A DNA stretch of 64,000 bases from Pirellulaceae bacterium (GCA_022448315.1 JAKVCA010000018.1:62001-126000); one strand, 5' to 3'. Shown: positions 17,861-28,362, counted from the first letter of the stretch. Made by a program: numbers and translations. The notes: generated by a model from the letters alone, not told the origin.

Positions 17861-20506
17861 CTAGAAAATCCCTAACGCCATGAGGCTGTAACGAACAACG
17901 AATCCTGCGGCAACCACACTGACAATGCTCATCAGTTTGATCAAGATATTCAAGCTGGGGCCACTGGTATCCTTGAAGGGATCGCCTACCGTGTCACCCA
18001 CGACGGCGGCTTTGTGAGCGTCAGATCCCTTTCCACCCAGATGGCCGGCTTCGATATACTTTTTCGCGTTATCCCAGGCACCTCCCGCATTCGCCATGAA
18101 AATGGCCACACAAAATCCACAGGTCAGTGTCCCAACGAGGAGTCCCATCACGCCGCCGACTCCCAAAAGGCCTCCAACAACGATCGGCGTCAAGATCCCG
18201 AGTAACGAAGGCATAATCATCTCGCGTTGAGCCGCCTGTGTACTGATTTCGACGGGGCTCGCATAATCTGGCGTATCGGTCCCCTCCATGATCCCAGGTT
18301 TCTCTCTAAATTGTCGACGCACCTCTTCGACCATCCCGTAGGCAGCTCTGCCGACCGCTTGCATGGTCATCGCACAGAAGACAAACGTCGCCATACACCC
18401 TAGAAAGACGCCAATCAGAACTTTTGGGTTCAGCAAGGAAACATTGTAGAAATTGGCGAAATCTGGAAGCGAGGCTGTTTTCACGTTGATCAAGTCCCGA
18501 TCCGTTGCTGTGAAATACGCTCGCAACTGACCGTCTTCTCTCTCCTCAACGGTGACCAAGGGCTGCGATTCGTCGGTGGGCTCAATGGAGACAGGAATAT
18601 CATTGGATGCCACGTCGTATCCGCGCCAGACGTCGCGAATTCGGGGATCACTAACGTCACCAGGCATCGCGAGGAAACCTGTTCGATCACCATTTGCATC
18701 TTGGTAAATCACGAACCCATCGGTCACTTTGTATGGCTGTTCGGCCGCAAGAACCAGATTGGGATCCTGTGTCCAGCGATCGTAGCCGGTTCGAACCTGC
18801 TCAACATAAGCGGCCAGCAAAGCGAGGGCCGTCAACGCTGCCGACCCAATCGCGAAACCCTTACCCGTTGCCGCCGTTGTATTTCCGAGACTGTCGAGTG
18901 CGTCTGTCCTCTCGCGAACGACCGGTTCCAGGCCTGACATCTCAGCATTCCCGCCTGCGTTATCGGCGATGGGACCGTAAGCATCGGTCGCCAACGTGAT
19001 GCCCAACGTACTCAACATCCCCACGGCCGCGATACCGACGCCGTATAACCCGAGGGAGAAATATTCCACGTCGACGAAGTTGAATTGATTGGCCGCCCCA
19101 AATGCGAGCAGGGTTCCCACGCTCACCACGATGATGGGCACCCAAACACTTTTCATGCCGTCGGCAACACCACCAATAATGACCGTTGCTGGCCCTGTTT
19201 CCGCCTGCCCGGCGAGGGCTTGCGTCGGCTTGAACTCATCACTGGTCGAATACTCGGTCCACTTACCAATCAGCCAACCCGCACCCAGCCCGACAACGAT
19301 ACTCCCGGCAATGCCGATGAACGCTGAACTGAGCAACAGGTAAGTCGCGATGATCGCCAAAATGCTGACACCGAGAGTCGCTGCCATAATCCCCTTACCG
19401 AGCACTTTAAGCAGGGCACTCTGACTCGCATCCTCACCGGTCTTCACCGTGTAGATGCTGGCGATGGAGACAAAGATCCCAAGGGACGCGAGAATGAGGG
19501 GCAAAAACAATGCGGCGACCTTCCAGCCCATCACATCGGAACTGTCAAAGCCTTCCACATTCATCGAAAGCATCTGAGGAGAGAAAGCGGCGACCCCAAG
19601 AGCTGCCGTCGCAAGGATTGATCCACAGTACGATTCGTAGAGATCCGCCCCCATCCCTGCAACGTCGCCCACGTTATCGCCGACGTTATCAGCAATGGTT
19701 GCCGGATTACGAGGATCATCCTCGGGAATCCCCTGCTCCACTTTCCCCACGAGATCCGCGCCCACATCAGCCGCTTTCGTAAAGATCCCTCCTCCAACGC
19801 GAGCAAACAAGGCTTGACTGCTGGCCCCCATGAGCGAGCAAAGCATCGTCACCGTCACCCCATCAAGGTCAAGGTTCACAACCCACCGAAGAATTGCAAA
19901 CCAAAAACACATGTCCAAAAGGCCAAGGCCGACAACCGTAAGCCCCATCACGGCCCCGGAGCGGAAAGCGACCTGCAGTCCCGCGTTTAAAGATTTCTGA
20001 GCCCCTGCCGCCGTCCGACTACTCGCGAGCGTCGCGGTTTTCATACCAATAAAACCGGCGAGCCCCGAGTAAAATCCGCCAGTAAGAAAAGCCAACGGGA
20101 CGAACGTCGCCTGAATTCCAATGTAAGCCGCGAAGGCCAAGACGCCTGCCATAATGACGAAGAATACGGCGACCACTTTATACTGCTGCCGCAGGTAGGC
20201 GCCCGCCCCCTGGCGTACATACTCAGCAATTTCGATCATCCGCTCGTTGCCCGGTTCAGCCGCTTTCATTCCTTTGAAAAAAGTTACCGCCTGAACCAAG
20301 GCGGCGATCGAACCCAAAAGCGTAAGAACCCACAACCCAAACTCGGTCATAAACGTTGATCCACCATCGCCGGTGGATTCCGCAGACTGGGCATATGCCA
20401 CGGACGTACCAGTGGCGATAAAACAGGCGAGAACAACGGCAAAAACAGCTCCAACAAACAATCGACCGCGTTTCCGCGAACGCCGTCCAAGCGTATGCAA
20501 ATTCAT
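17861..20506 (-). CDS. hppA: Membrane-bound ion-translocating pyrophosphatase, extended
   Basis: Integral membrane enzyme that couples PPi hydrolysis to cation export. The 881 residues exceed the usual 650-770. Core motifs are intact: [20 protein letters not shown] (247-266), the Mg-PPi site DNVGDNVGD (273-281), and [14 protein letters not shown] (837-850). Family knowledge places two diagnostic features. A545/G548 in [10 protein letters not shown] (541-550) is the K+-dependent pattern, since K+-independent enzymes have Lys at 545. The gating Glu is E291 in DLYES, three residues after D288, the Na+-pumping spacing; plant H+ enzymes have it seven after. Oddities are an N-terminal signal-like segment ([10 protein letters not shown], then a hydrophobic stretch to AYA, about 8-40) and a hydrophilic insertion of about 110 residues (575-688). 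Ion specificity is inferred, not shown. Confidence 0.95.
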   Translation of the reverse strand: MNLHTLGRRSRKRGRLFVGAVFAVVLACFIATGTSVAYAQSAESTGDGGSTFMTEFGLWVLTLLGSIAALVQAVTFFKGMKAAEPGNERMIEIAEYVRQGAGAYLRQQYKVVAVFFVIMAGVLAFAAYIGIQATFVPLAFLTGGFYSGLAGFIGMKTATLASSRTAAGAQKSLNAGLQVAFRSGAVMGLTVVGLGLLDMCFWFAILRWVVNLDLDGVTVTMLCSLMGASSQALFARVGGGIFTKAADVGADLVGKVEQGIPEDDPRNPATIADNVGDNVGDVAGMGADLYESYCGSILATAALGVAAFSPQMLSMNVEGFDSSDVMGWKVAALFLPLILASLGIFVSIASIYTVKTGEDASQSALLKVLGKGIMAATLGVSILAIIATYLLLSSAFIGIAGSIVVGLGAGWLIGKWTEYSTSDEFKPTQALAGQAETGPATVIIGGVADGMKSVWVPIIVVSVGTLLAFGAANQFNFVDVEYFSLGLYGVGIAAVGMLSTLGITLATDAYGPIADNAGGNAEMSGLEPVVRERTDALDSLGNTTAATGKGFAIGSAALTALALLAAYVEQVRTGYDRWTQDPNLVLAAEQPYKVTDGFVIYQDANGDRTGFLAMPGDVSDPRIRDVWRGYDVASNDIPVSIEPTDESQPLVTVEEREDGQLRAYFTATDRDLINVKTASLPDFANFYNVSLLNPKVLIGVFLGCMATFVFCAMTMQAVGRAAYGMVEEVRRQFREKPGIMEGTDTPDYASPVEISTQAAQREMIMPSLLGILTPIVVGGLLGVGGVMGLLVGTLTCGFCVAIFMANAGGAWDNAKKYIEAGHLGGKGSDAHKAAVVGDTVGDPFKDTSGPSLNILIKLMSIVSVVAAGFVVRYSLMALGIF

Positions 20507-21028
20507 CCTAGTTGCCTTTGCTTCATTTCAATCCTTGAAAGGATTTCCCGGACAAGGGAGAGTGTGAGAGAGAGTGCAAGGGTCCGAACTCGAGAGGCCT
20601 TGTCATCGCGTCCAGCACACGCGAGTTGAGGAGTCAGGCTGCTCAATTCCATCTCAGAGCCTTGGTAATGACTTATTCCATTAAGTTTCATGGATCGATC
20701 GACTCGACATGCGTCAGTCTAGGAGAATGAATCCTTGGCGAAACACCCGCAAACTCAAGTCTATGAACGGGTTTTTCCGAATCATGCCTGAAAACAATGT
20801 GAAGATCGCATGACGAAGGAAGTCTAACCCCTGAGGAATCGTAAAACAATCCGGTTTCACACACACTGAGAAGGAATTTGCCCCCTTGTCAAATCGTTAG
20901 GGAGGGAAAGTTAACCTCTCCAGGAAAACTGGAGAATTTAAGTCCTTAAACGCAAAGGGGATCCCCACCCAATCCGCAATCTTCTTGTTTCCAAATCGAA
21001 CCTCGTTGCCGACCATCCTGAACTTGAC
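20507..21028. other. Intergenic gap with one weak hairpin
   Basis: Holds the presumed promoter of hppA near its 20506 end, not located. A stem TCTCCAG/CTGGAGA with a five-base loop (20917-20935) lies about 95 bases after the stop of the binding-protein gene but has no T run. No gene is visible. Confidence 0.55.
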
Positions 21029-23089
21029 TTATTGAAGCGGTCGCCGGCGCACGAGATGGATGGGGTGCACATCCTCACAATTGGGGTACCAGCCCACAAA
21101 TCGCTTATCGACGAGGTTCCGTGAAACATAGTTGTAGATCGGCAAAAAGGGTAAATGTTCCACTACGAGCGCTTCGGCCCGAGCCAGCTCCCGCATCCTT
21201 TGAGCTTCAGGCAGATTCACGGAATCGATCACCATGGCGTCGTACTCGGAGTCGCTCCAGCCGGTGTGGTTGTTCTCATTTCCCGTCGTCCACAGTTCGA
21301 GGAATGTCTGGGGGTCCTGATAATCCCCAATCCAACCACCCCGCACGATATCAAAATCCATTTGCTTCATTCGGCTCAAGTAGGTCCCCCACTCGGCGTT
21401 TACCAGCTCAACATCGACGTCAAGCTGATTTCGCCAAGTCTGCTGAACGTACTCGGCAATGGCGCGGTGATTGTCGGCCGTATTGTAGAGCAGCTCAATT
21501 CTGGGGAATGGCTTTCCGCCTGGGCCATACCCCGCATCCTGCAACCACTTTCTCGCCACTTGGCGTTTCAGTTCGCGTTGGGATTTCGTGGTCAACGGCC
21601 AATCCAAACCGATTGCTCCCTCTTCGAAAGCAGCATTCAACATGTCCTTCAGGTCTTCAGATAAGTCATCGACTTTCAGATTGACTAGACCGCCTGCTGG
21701 CGGGCGTGGTGATGGGCGAAGATAGCCTCGCATCCCGGGCGGGCAAAGGACCTCGCTGGGGCGTTCTCCAGCCCCCGTAATCTTGTCGCATATTTGCTTC
21801 CGGTCGATAACCAAGGACAACGCCTTTCGGACCCGCGCATCATCAAAGGGTGCCTTGGTCGTATTGAAACGATAAAAATATGTGGTCATCTGCGGGGCCA
21901 CTTGAAAATCATCCCTTGTGGCGAGCTGAGGCACCAAGGCGGTCGGTATCAGCGTGCACCAATCGATCTGACCATTCAAATAAGCGTTGAGTGCAGTGGT
22001 TTCCTTATCCACGCTGAGGAAATCGACGCGGTTTAATCGAACCACCTTGTGATTCCAGTATTGATCGTTCTTTCTCAATCGGATGCGGTCTCTGATCCGC
22101 CTCAACTCAAGTACGAACGGACCGTTACTCACCATATTGCCGGGCTTGGTCCAGTCGGTATCTCCATGGGTTTCAATACAGTGTCTCGGAACGGGACAGA
22201 GCGAGTAGAACGCAACCAACTCTGAGAAAAACGATGTTGGCTGCGCGAGCACCACCTCCAACGTGAAATCATCGATCGCGCGTATTCCCACTTCGCTTTC
22301 AAAATCTGGCAGGACCCAAAGCACGGTCACGCTGTCGAATGGACGCCCCGGTCCGCGCTTGACCTCTTCGATCTGGCTGCCTGTATTGAGCTGGTAAACC
22401 ACATAATCTTCCGGTCCAAGTTCAAGGTTCGCGTCGAGTTCTTCTCGGACCTCAACCGACTCTCCTCGATGGATTTCAATCCCGGCCAGCTCAAACCGCT
22501 TCATCGTCCCATGGGGGTACATCTGTTCGGGCTTCGGTCGGTTGCGCAATTCAAGCTCGACGGTCTGACCGACCCGAATTCTCGCCTGATTAAAGTCTCG
22601 GGCACCCGTAACGTGATAGAGGTGACTTGCATATTGCGAAGCGGTCTCGGGATGCAAGAGTCGCCTCCACGACCAAACAAAATCGTGAGCCGTGATGGGC
22701 TCTCCATCGGACCAACTGGCGTCTTCGCGCAGATAAAACGTATAAGTTCGACGATCCTCGGATAGCTCATGCCTCAATGCCATTGCAGGTGCAGGCCCCA
22801 AGGGTGTGTTCCCCTGTGGATCGACCTGGGGCTGCCTTACCAGCTCGCCGCGCCGATCGAACTCAACGCCAAGAGGCATTTTACGGTAGAGCCCTTCAAA
22901 TAACGCGTAAGCCAGCCGCCCCTCCGGTTGTCCATTGGCCAGATGAGGATCAAGTGTTTGCGGTTCGGATCCGTTGGCCAGGGTAAAGTCGGCCGTCGGC
23001 AATGTCCCGACCGATAGACAAGCGGCTAACGCACAGACCAACAATAGCAGAAGGACTCCCCCGGCGCTCCATCTTATTGTTTCCCGCAT
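21029..23089 (-). CDS. Oligopeptide-type ABC transporter substrate-binding lipoprotein
   Basis: Extracytoplasmic solute-binding protein of family 5 (OppA/DppA-like), 686 residues, longer than the usual 500-600. It has a type II signal with lipobox LAAC (about residues 14-24, VCALAAC). Family landmarks are SEPQTLDPHLANG and ALFEGLYRK near the N-terminus, TFYLREDASWSDGEPITAHDFVWSWRR (shown in parts), and VRKALSLVIDRKQICDKI. The C-terminal region contains FDIVRGGWIGDYQDPQTFLE. A ~100-residue insertion around 150-260 contains FELAGIEIHRGESVEV. No permease or ATPase genes adjoin, so its transporter is elsewhere. The ligand is unknown, probably a peptide. Confidence 0.92.
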   Translation of the reverse strand: MRETIRWSAGGVLLLLLVCALAACLSVGTLPTADFTLANGSEPQTLDPHLANGQPEGRLAYALFEGLYRKMPLGVEFDRRGELVRQPQVDPQGNTPLGPAPAMALRHELSEDRRTYTFYLREDASWSDGEPITAHDFVWSWRRLLHPETASQYASHLYHVTGARDFNQARIRVGQTVELELRNRPKPEQMYPHGTMKRFELAGIEIHRGESVEVREELDANLELGPEDYVVYQLNTGSQIEEVKRGPGRPFDSVTVLWVLPDFESEVGIRAIDDFTLEVVLAQPTSFFSELVAFYSLCPVPRHCIETHGDTDWTKPGNMVSNGPFVLELRRIRDRIRLRKNDQYWNHKVVRLNRVDFLSVDKETTALNAYLNGQIDWCTLIPTALVPQLATRDDFQVAPQMTTYFYRFNTTKAPFDDARVRKALSLVIDRKQICDKITGAGERPSEVLCPPGMRGYLRPSPRPPAGGLVNLKVDDLSEDLKDMLNAAFEEGAIGLDWPLTTKSQRELKRQVARKWLQDAGYGPGGKPFPRIELLYNTADNHRAIAEYVQQTWRNQLDVDVELVNAEWGTYLSRMKQMDFDIVRGGWIGDYQDPQTFLELWTTGNENNHTGWSDSEYDAMVIDSVNLPEAQRMRELARAEALVVEHLPFLPIYNYVSRNLVDKRFVGWYPNCEDVHPIHLVRRRPLQ

Positions 23090-23516
23090 CAGTCACCCAA
23101 TCGTTTACTCTAGATGTTGCGTGGCAAAACGTGGCTTAGAAGAATTCCGCGTGGAACAAGGTCGCAGGGAAGCCCCCGAGTTCCAATCTTCGAAGATCCA
23201 CCGCTGTAAATATAGGGCGTGCGTCAAGTCCTCCCCCGACACCGGACATCAGGGTTTCTGATGAATTGCCCACATCAAGATCTCGTTCTAACATGATAGC
23301 GAGTAACGTGAAGCGGGCGTGCTCGACGTGCATGATCATGTGTCTCGTTTTTTACGAACGGACAACGCCGCAAGTTTGCGTGGATGGCCTTCCATCGATG
23401 GCGATTCCTCATCGCCCGCTCGAATCCAAAACTTTTTGGACGCTGCGGGACTGCAAAGCATCGCGTGACCTGGAGTATTCAAGTCATCGAGGGCCGAGTC
23501 AACGCTCGGGGAAAAA
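23090..23516. other. Divergent intergenic gap, nothing recognised
   Basis: Between two genes that run outward (binding protein on minus, SHD1 protein on plus). It should hold both promoters, but I could not pick boxes with any confidence. No open frame here has coding support. Confidence 0.5.
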
Positions 23517-24632
23517 ATGGGGCCTAAACGAAATCCGACAGAGCCTGCCAAACCTGATCGAGATGCAAACGCACCTATCGACCCCAACTTGGAGCGATTC
23601 ATTCCGTCCCTTTTGAATGGCAAATTCCTCGCCGCATGCTTCATGGCGATTCTTTTGATGATGGTCATGCCGGAAACCACATGGGGACGCATGTGGACGA
23701 CCCGGGATGGCCGAACTTACGAAGGTCTCTTTTCTGGGATGGTCGATCGTGTTGTTGAAATCGACGCGAACGGCCGAATCATCCGACTCTCGTGGGACGA
23801 CTTGAGCAAAGCCGACCAACAATATGTTCAGCAAGTCACATCGGGAACCTATCAACCGGCGGGAACAATAGGCGTAACTGACAACCGAGCGGAACTGTTC
23901 ATTGATACCCGGACTTGGACCGACGATGAGGGAACGCAGATCCAAGGAAGATTCGGCGGAATCGATGGCCAGACCATCAAGATTGTCGGAAACGACAAAA
24001 CCACTCTCTGGGAGCAAAAGCGTCTCAGCGTCGCCGACCAGATCTACGTGAGGCAAATCAAGAAGGCGCTCGATCCGGCCTTTCATGGTCAATACTGGGT
24101 GATCCAAGGCAGAAATTCGTTTCGGGGAACCTTTGTCCAAGCCGAGGGGGCGAATGTTTTACTTTGGCAGGCTCTAAAAGATGACGGTGTGCTCGTCCCA
24201 TTTAATCAGATTTCATCACAGGATCAGATGTTTACCTGTGAAACACTGGACCTGCGGAAACGTCGCGAAGCAACGCTCAAGGGAGCAAGTTATCGGCCTT
24301 GGAGAAATACGGCAGAATCTTGGATGATGCCTGCGAGGCTCAAAGGTCTGCAGAAAGACGTGGTCATTCTGGAGCAGGAACACGATGACTTTTTTGTCAA
24401 GCTATCCGAATTGTCTGCAGACGACCAAACCTACGTCCAGCAGTTTTTCAAGTCACCGTCGACCGCGTCCAGCACCCCAAGCACTTGGAAACAAGCCCCC
24501 TCAAATTCCTTTTCAATTCAGGGCATCAATCTTGCCGCCATCGGCATGAGCGTCTTCGCACTCGCTGTGCTGACATTGCTGATCGCGATTTCCATCAAAT
24601 ACGTCCGCGAATCCTACCACCGCGACGATTGA
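23517..24632 (+). CDS. Membrane protein with SHD1-like repeats
   Basis: A 371-residue protein with a hydrophobic segment near the N-terminus (about 36-53, LAACFMAILLMMVMPE) and another close to the C-terminus (INLAAIGMSVFALAVLTLLIAI, about 338-360). Between them are repeated ~60-residue units of the SLA1-homology-1 type. The first is the clearest (MWTTRDGRTYEGLFSGMVD, ending LSWDDLSKADQQYVQ). Others end RLSVADQIYVRQI, ISSQDQMFTC and LSADDQTYVQQF, and share the pattern 'W/F..DG..EG.f......v.l......v.l..LS..DQ.YV'. SHD1 is common in secreted planctomycete proteins, with unknown role. Repeat number (four) is my reading. The start ATG 23517 has GGGG upstream. Confidence 0.8.
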   Translation: MGPKRNPTEPAKPDRDANAPIDPNLERFIPSLLNGKFLAACFMAILLMMVMPETTWGRMWTTRDGRTYEGLFSGMVDRVVEIDANGRIIRLSWDDLSKADQQYVQQVTSGTYQPAGTIGVTDNRAELFIDTRTWTDDEGTQIQGRFGGIDGQTIKIVGNDKTTLWEQKRLSVADQIYVRQIKKALDPAFHGQYWVIQGRNSFRGTFVQAEGANVLLWQALKDDGVLVPFNQISSQDQMFTCETLDLRKRREATLKGASYRPWRNTAESWMMPARLKGLQKDVVILEQEHDDFFVKLSELSADDQTYVQQFFKSPSTASSTPSTWKQAPSNSFSIQGINLAAIGMSVFALAVLTLLIAISIKYVRESYHRDD

Positions 24633-24672
24633 AATCCGGATTAACACTCTGGCTTGCTCAACCAGAGCGCGC

Positions 24673-24704
24673 AAAAAACGCTGCCGCGGAAGTTCGCAGC
24701 AGCG
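24673..24704 (-). terminator. Terminator, mainly for the small lipoprotein gene
   Basis: A ten-base stem (CGCTGCTGCG / CGCGGCAGCG on the minus strand) with a six-base loop is followed by TTTTTT, 33 bases after the stop at 24738. On the plus strand a T run also follows at about 24712-24718, so it may end the SHD1 gene transcript as well. Confidence 0.85.
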
Positions 24705-24737
24705 CTTTGATGTTTTTTAAGTTTCGAGCCTGACTGA

Positions 24738-24971
24738 CTAGTTGCCAAGCATCTCTTGCTCTTCTTCGTACTGCTTCATGGCGGCAACTTCATTGCTCAG
24801 TTTGAATTCAGGACCCTTTTCGTAGTACTGAATGTCATCCTTGAGGTAGTAAGGACTCGGAAGTGTCTGACCGCCATAGGAGACTTGACACCCCGTCATC
24901 GCAACGGGAGCCAGTGCAGCTACCGTGTACAGCATTCCCACAATCCAAGGCTTGGAAAAATTTGTCTTCAT
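24738..24971 (-). CDS. Small lipoprotein of unknown function
   Basis: A 77-residue protein from ATG 24971 (GGAGCG about nine bases upstream); a longer frame reaches 25019. It has a typical type II signal: MKTNFSKPW, a hydrophobic stretch, and lipobox AMTGC with Cys about 28. The mature part is short and polar, with Tyr pairs (SPYYLKDDIQYYEKGPEF) and a Glu-rich helix at the end (AAMKQYEEEQEMLGN). I do not recognise it. It has its own terminator. Confidence 0.75.
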   Translation of the reverse strand: MKTNFSKPWIVGMLYTVAALAPVAMTGCQVSYGGQTLPSPYYLKDDIQYYEKGPEFKLSNEVAAMKQYEEEQEMLGN

Positions 24972-25296
24972 CTTTGGATTCGCTCCACGTGCCAGGGTCG
25001 AGGCACCATCTGAGTTCATTCGGCATCCCAGTCCGGTTAACCGGTATGATCGTTATCGGCCGAACCGACGGATGTCATTGAAAGAAATCAATAAATTTCA
25101 GATTTGTTTCCGACACTGAAACGAAGAGGCGTGTCGACTTTCGACATCGATTCTGTCGCATCAAACAAGACAGGCCGGTATGCTACATAAACATCGCCCA
25201 TGCCCACGGCATAGGTTTAGGCGGCCTGCGTCAAATTGGACGCATTTTCCAAAATGGCATTCAGAGGAGCCTCATTCCTCAGGAGAAAATCTTCCG
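24972..25296. other. Divergent intergenic gap, nothing recognised
   Basis: Lies between the small lipoprotein (minus) and the CHAT protein (plus). It holds only a TTTCAG/CTGAAA dyad near 25099-25120. No gene is supported; the promoters of both genes must be here but no boxes are convincing. Confidence 0.5.
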
Positions 25297-28200
25297 ATGC
25301 TCTCGAACATCCATGCCCGAGACCGCGAAAAGGTCGCCATTAATCAACGACCTGAGAAACGAAAAACGCTCTTGTCAGTGCTTGCACCTTTAGTGCTAGC
25401 AATTTGGTTCCTGTCGACACCAGATCAAACCTTGGAAGCTCAGCAGCGATCAGTCAGGTATCCAGGTGACATCTATTACTCGGGCTTCGCCAACTATTAT
25501 CGAGGCGATCTCCGTGATGCAGCGAAGATTTTTGATCGAGCGAGGGCAACGGGCTACCGAGGCGCAACGAGTCGGTGGGTCGACTCCGTCTGCTACCACA
25601 CCATGATGGGGGAGTGCCTTTACCAGTTGGGAGAAATCGATGCTGCACTGGTGCAATATGACAATGCGCTCAGCTATGTCCTGGCCGATCCAACCTGGTT
25701 GAGTCGAGTTGATTTCCAAGGCCAACAGGTCACTCCCAGAGACTGGACCCAAGCTCGAATCACCTGGGGGAATCCTGGTCGACAACTTGGAAATTTCCCT
25801 GACACGATGTCGGTACTGACCGGCAATAACGATGGTCAACAGGTGCTCCAGCAGGGGGGCGTTTTTCAACGACCCGAACTGCGACAATTCAATGTCGCAG
25901 AAATTGCGAAATGCATAACCTTGGCCATTCAACGTCGCAACCAGATCCTTGGGCCACTGGGCAAGCATGACCCCATGGTCAGCAAACTGGTCTCGGCGCT
26001 AAGTCGCAACCAGTCTTCCATCAATCATTGGGGCAAAGCCTGGGCCTCGATTCCTCTAGCCATGGCGTTGCGGGGGCAAGGCAATCTGGATCAAGCCGCA
26101 GGTCTTCTTCAAACATCGGCACTTATCGGAGGCTATTATCACCCCTTGAGTTCCCACGCACTGCTCGAACTGGGAAAGATCAAACTGCTCCAAGCAAAGC
26201 CACAGGATGCTGCAGCATTCTTAATGGAGGCGACGTTTCCAGCTGCCGCTTACGACCAACAGGATGTCCTTGAAGAAGCATTCCGCTGGGGAACCACCGT
26301 TCACCTGATGTCCAAGGTTGGTGGGGTTTACGCGCCGCTCGAACCGGCCGCACAATGGGCGCGAACTCGCGGGTCTCAACAGCTTAAAGCGTCTCTTCCG
26401 CTACTGGCGGCCAGTTGCAGTCTACAACGATCTGATCCAGTGACTGCAAAAGGACTGCTGACTCAAAGTAAGCGGTTTTTCGGTCGAACTGATCTTGCGA
26501 GGTCCCCATGGTTTGCAAGACTTGCTTACGCCCAAGCTCACGCAGAATTTCAGTCGGGTGAGCTGACACAGGGCATGAGCAGCTTGGGCACCTCCATGGA
26601 CCTGCTACGCAATTCGGGCATCTGGATGTTTCGTCTGGCGTTGGTCGACCGATTCTTCAAGAGCAATTCCATTTCTGAACGGGTCGCAGACGAACTCTAC
26701 ACTTTGCTGCTGCGTGAACCGACGGCCGCCGATTGGCAGATCGATCCAATGGAGACGCTGTCCCTCGTCCTGACACCCCATCCTGGACCTTACGAACGGT
26801 GGATGGCGATTGCCATCGCGAGACAAGAAACAGACCGGGCGATTGAAATTGCAGATCGTCTTCGTCGGCATGTCTTCTATTGCAGTCTTCCACTGGGAGG
26901 TCGAGCATTGGCATTGCGCTGGATGGTGTCGGCACCCGATGATGCGCTCAATCGAGATCTCCTCGCAGCAAGGCAAAAAATGCTGCTCCGGTACCCAGCC
27001 CTTGTGGAACTGCAAAGGAAAGCGAATGCGCTCGGAGCAGCCTTGAACGCCCTTCCGGTAAATCCCGATGACGCTTCAGACGAGCGTCGTGAACAGAAAC
27101 AACTTCTTCAACAACTTGCATCTGTTTCGACCGCACAGGAAGCGATGATCGGCGATTTGTCACTCCGTCGAGAACACTCGGAATTCGTGTTCCCCCCAAT
27201 TACAACGATTCCTGATATCCAACAGAAACTTGGAGAGAAACAACTGGTTTGGATGTTTGTTGAATCCAGCCTTGGTGTTTACGCCTGTATGATCACCCAA
27301 AGCGAATCTTCTCTAAAACCGATTCCCGAAGCAAAAAACATACGCGGAGAACTCACTCAACTGTACCGCAATCTTGGCATCTACGACCGCAATTCCTCTT
27401 TGGACGCGGAGACGCTCAGTAGTAAAGATTGGCACGAATCGATTGTTTCACTTCGAAATATCCTGGCACCCACTCGAGACAAAGAATTCTGGACTCAGTT
27501 TGACGAAATTGTCGTGATCCCCGACGGCCTGCTTTGGTATCTCCCCTTTGAAATGCTGCCTCTTGGCGACGATGCCGAAGAAACCCTGCTTTCACAGGCG
27601 ACCATTCGATACGCGCCGACTCTGGGAACGTCGGTGACTGACAAGGAAGTGGCAAAAACCGATCGTCCTCTTGGCGTGGTGACTGGACGCCTCTTCCCCA
27701 AAGATACCCCAGAGGTCGCGCAGGAATGGTTCAAGGAAATCGAGACTGAAAATCCAAATGCGGTCCAATTCGAAACACGCCTGCCTGGCCCCAGCGGATT
27801 GATCGGTGGACTTTGCGACACGATTCTGGTCCTCGATGACCTTGATGGCAAAAGCAGCGGACTCTATGGATGGGCTCCCATGCAGTTGGACAACGGGGAA
27901 AATGGATCTTCACTCTACAACTGGATGATGCTCCCGTGGGAAGGTCCGGCAACCCTGGTTCTTCCCGGCTTTCACACGGCAGCAGAAAAAGGTTTTCGAC
28001 AAAATGCCACTGGACAGGAAATCTATTCTGCAATCTGTGGACTCATGGCGAGTGGTTGCGATACTGTTTTGATCAGTCGCTGGCGGATGGCAGGGCAAAC
28101 CAGTTTTGAACTCATGCGAGAATTTGTCAGGGAACTGCCCAACGATTCCGCGGCAGCCGCTTGGCAAAGGAGTATCGTCCTGGCTCGCGAACAACCGTTG

Positions 28201-28362
28201 AACCCCAGTGCGGAACCGAGACTCAAAGAGGGTCGCGAAGCCTTCCCTCCCGACAGTCGCCACCCGGCGTTCTGGGCAGGCTACCTACTGGCGGATCGTG
28301 GAGCGAATGGTGAGAAGATTGCCGAAGAGGGTGATGAAGGGGATGACGAAAAAGAAGAATAA
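25297..28362 (+). CDS. TPR-like/CHAT-domain protein, putative caspase-like protease
   Basis: A 1021-residue protein from ATG 25297, preceded by AGGAG eleven bases upstream; an open frame to 25180 exists. An N-terminal hydrophobic segment (about 28-46, LLSVLAPLVLAIWF) suggests a membrane anchor or uncleaved signal. The middle (about 60-560) is helical, with TPR-like pairs such as YYRGDLRDAAKIFDRARATG and LYQLGEIDAALVQYDNALSY. The C-terminal CHAT domain (about 640-1015) has the strand VVIPDGLLWYLPFEMLPLG and both catalytic positions: H893 in LPGFHTAAEKG and C921 in MASGCDTVLISRW, 28 apart, as in the separase/caspase fold. The domain ends RHPAFWAGYLLAD. It is active in principle; substrates are unknown. 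The C-terminus is acidic. Confidence 0.9.
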   Translation: MLSNIHARDREKVAINQRPEKRKTLLSVLAPLVLAIWFLSTPDQTLEAQQRSVRYPGDIYYSGFANYYRGDLRDAAKIFDRARATGYRGATSRWVDSVCYHTMMGECLYQLGEIDAALVQYDNALSYVLADPTWLSRVDFQGQQVTPRDWTQARITWGNPGRQLGNFPDTMSVLTGNNDGQQVLQQGGVFQRPELRQFNVAEIAKCITLAIQRRNQILGPLGKHDPMVSKLVSALSRNQSSINHWGKAWASIPLAMALRGQGNLDQAAGLLQTSALIGGYYHPLSSHALLELGKIKLLQAKPQDAAAFLMEATFPAAAYDQQDVLEEAFRWGTTVHLMSKVGGVYAPLEPAAQWARTRGSQQLKASLPLLAASCSLQRSDPVTAKGLLTQSKRFFGRTDLARSPWFARLAYAQAHAEFQSGELTQGMSSLGTSMDLLRNSGIWMFRLALVDRFFKSNSISERVADELYTLLLREPTAADWQIDPMETLSLVLTPHPGPYERWMAIAIARQETDRAIEIADRLRRHVFYCSLPLGGRALALRWMVSAPDDALNRDLLAARQKMLLRYPALVELQRKANALGAALNALPVNPDDASDERREQKQLLQQLASVSTAQEAMIGDLSLRREHSEFVFPPITTIPDIQQKLGEKQLVWMFVESSLGVYACMITQSESSLKPIPEAKNIRGELTQLYRNLGIYDRNSSLDAETLSSKDWHESIVSLRNILAPTRDKEFWTQFDEIVVIPDGLLWYLPFEMLPLGDDAEETLLSQATIRYAPTLGTSVTDKEVAKTDRPLGVVTGRLFPKDTPEVAQEWFKEIETENPNAVQFETRLPGPSGLIGGLCDTILVLDDLDGKSSGLYGWAPMQLDNGENGSSLYNWMMLPWEGPATLVLPGFHTAAEKGFRQNATGQEIYSAICGLMASGCDTVLISRWRMAGQTSFELMREFVRELPNDSAAAAWQRSIVLAREQPLNPSAEPRLKEGREAFPPDSRHPAFWAGYLLADRGANGEKIAEEGDEGDDEKEE

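Noticed and set aside
17532-17864. A plus-strand frame of 110 codons in the gap before hppA
   Set aside because: No ribosome site or recognisable fold, and it runs antisense over the hppA terminator and stop.
20917-20935. Terminator of the binding-protein gene
   Set aside because: A seven-base stem is present, but it lies about 95 bases from the stop and has no T run.
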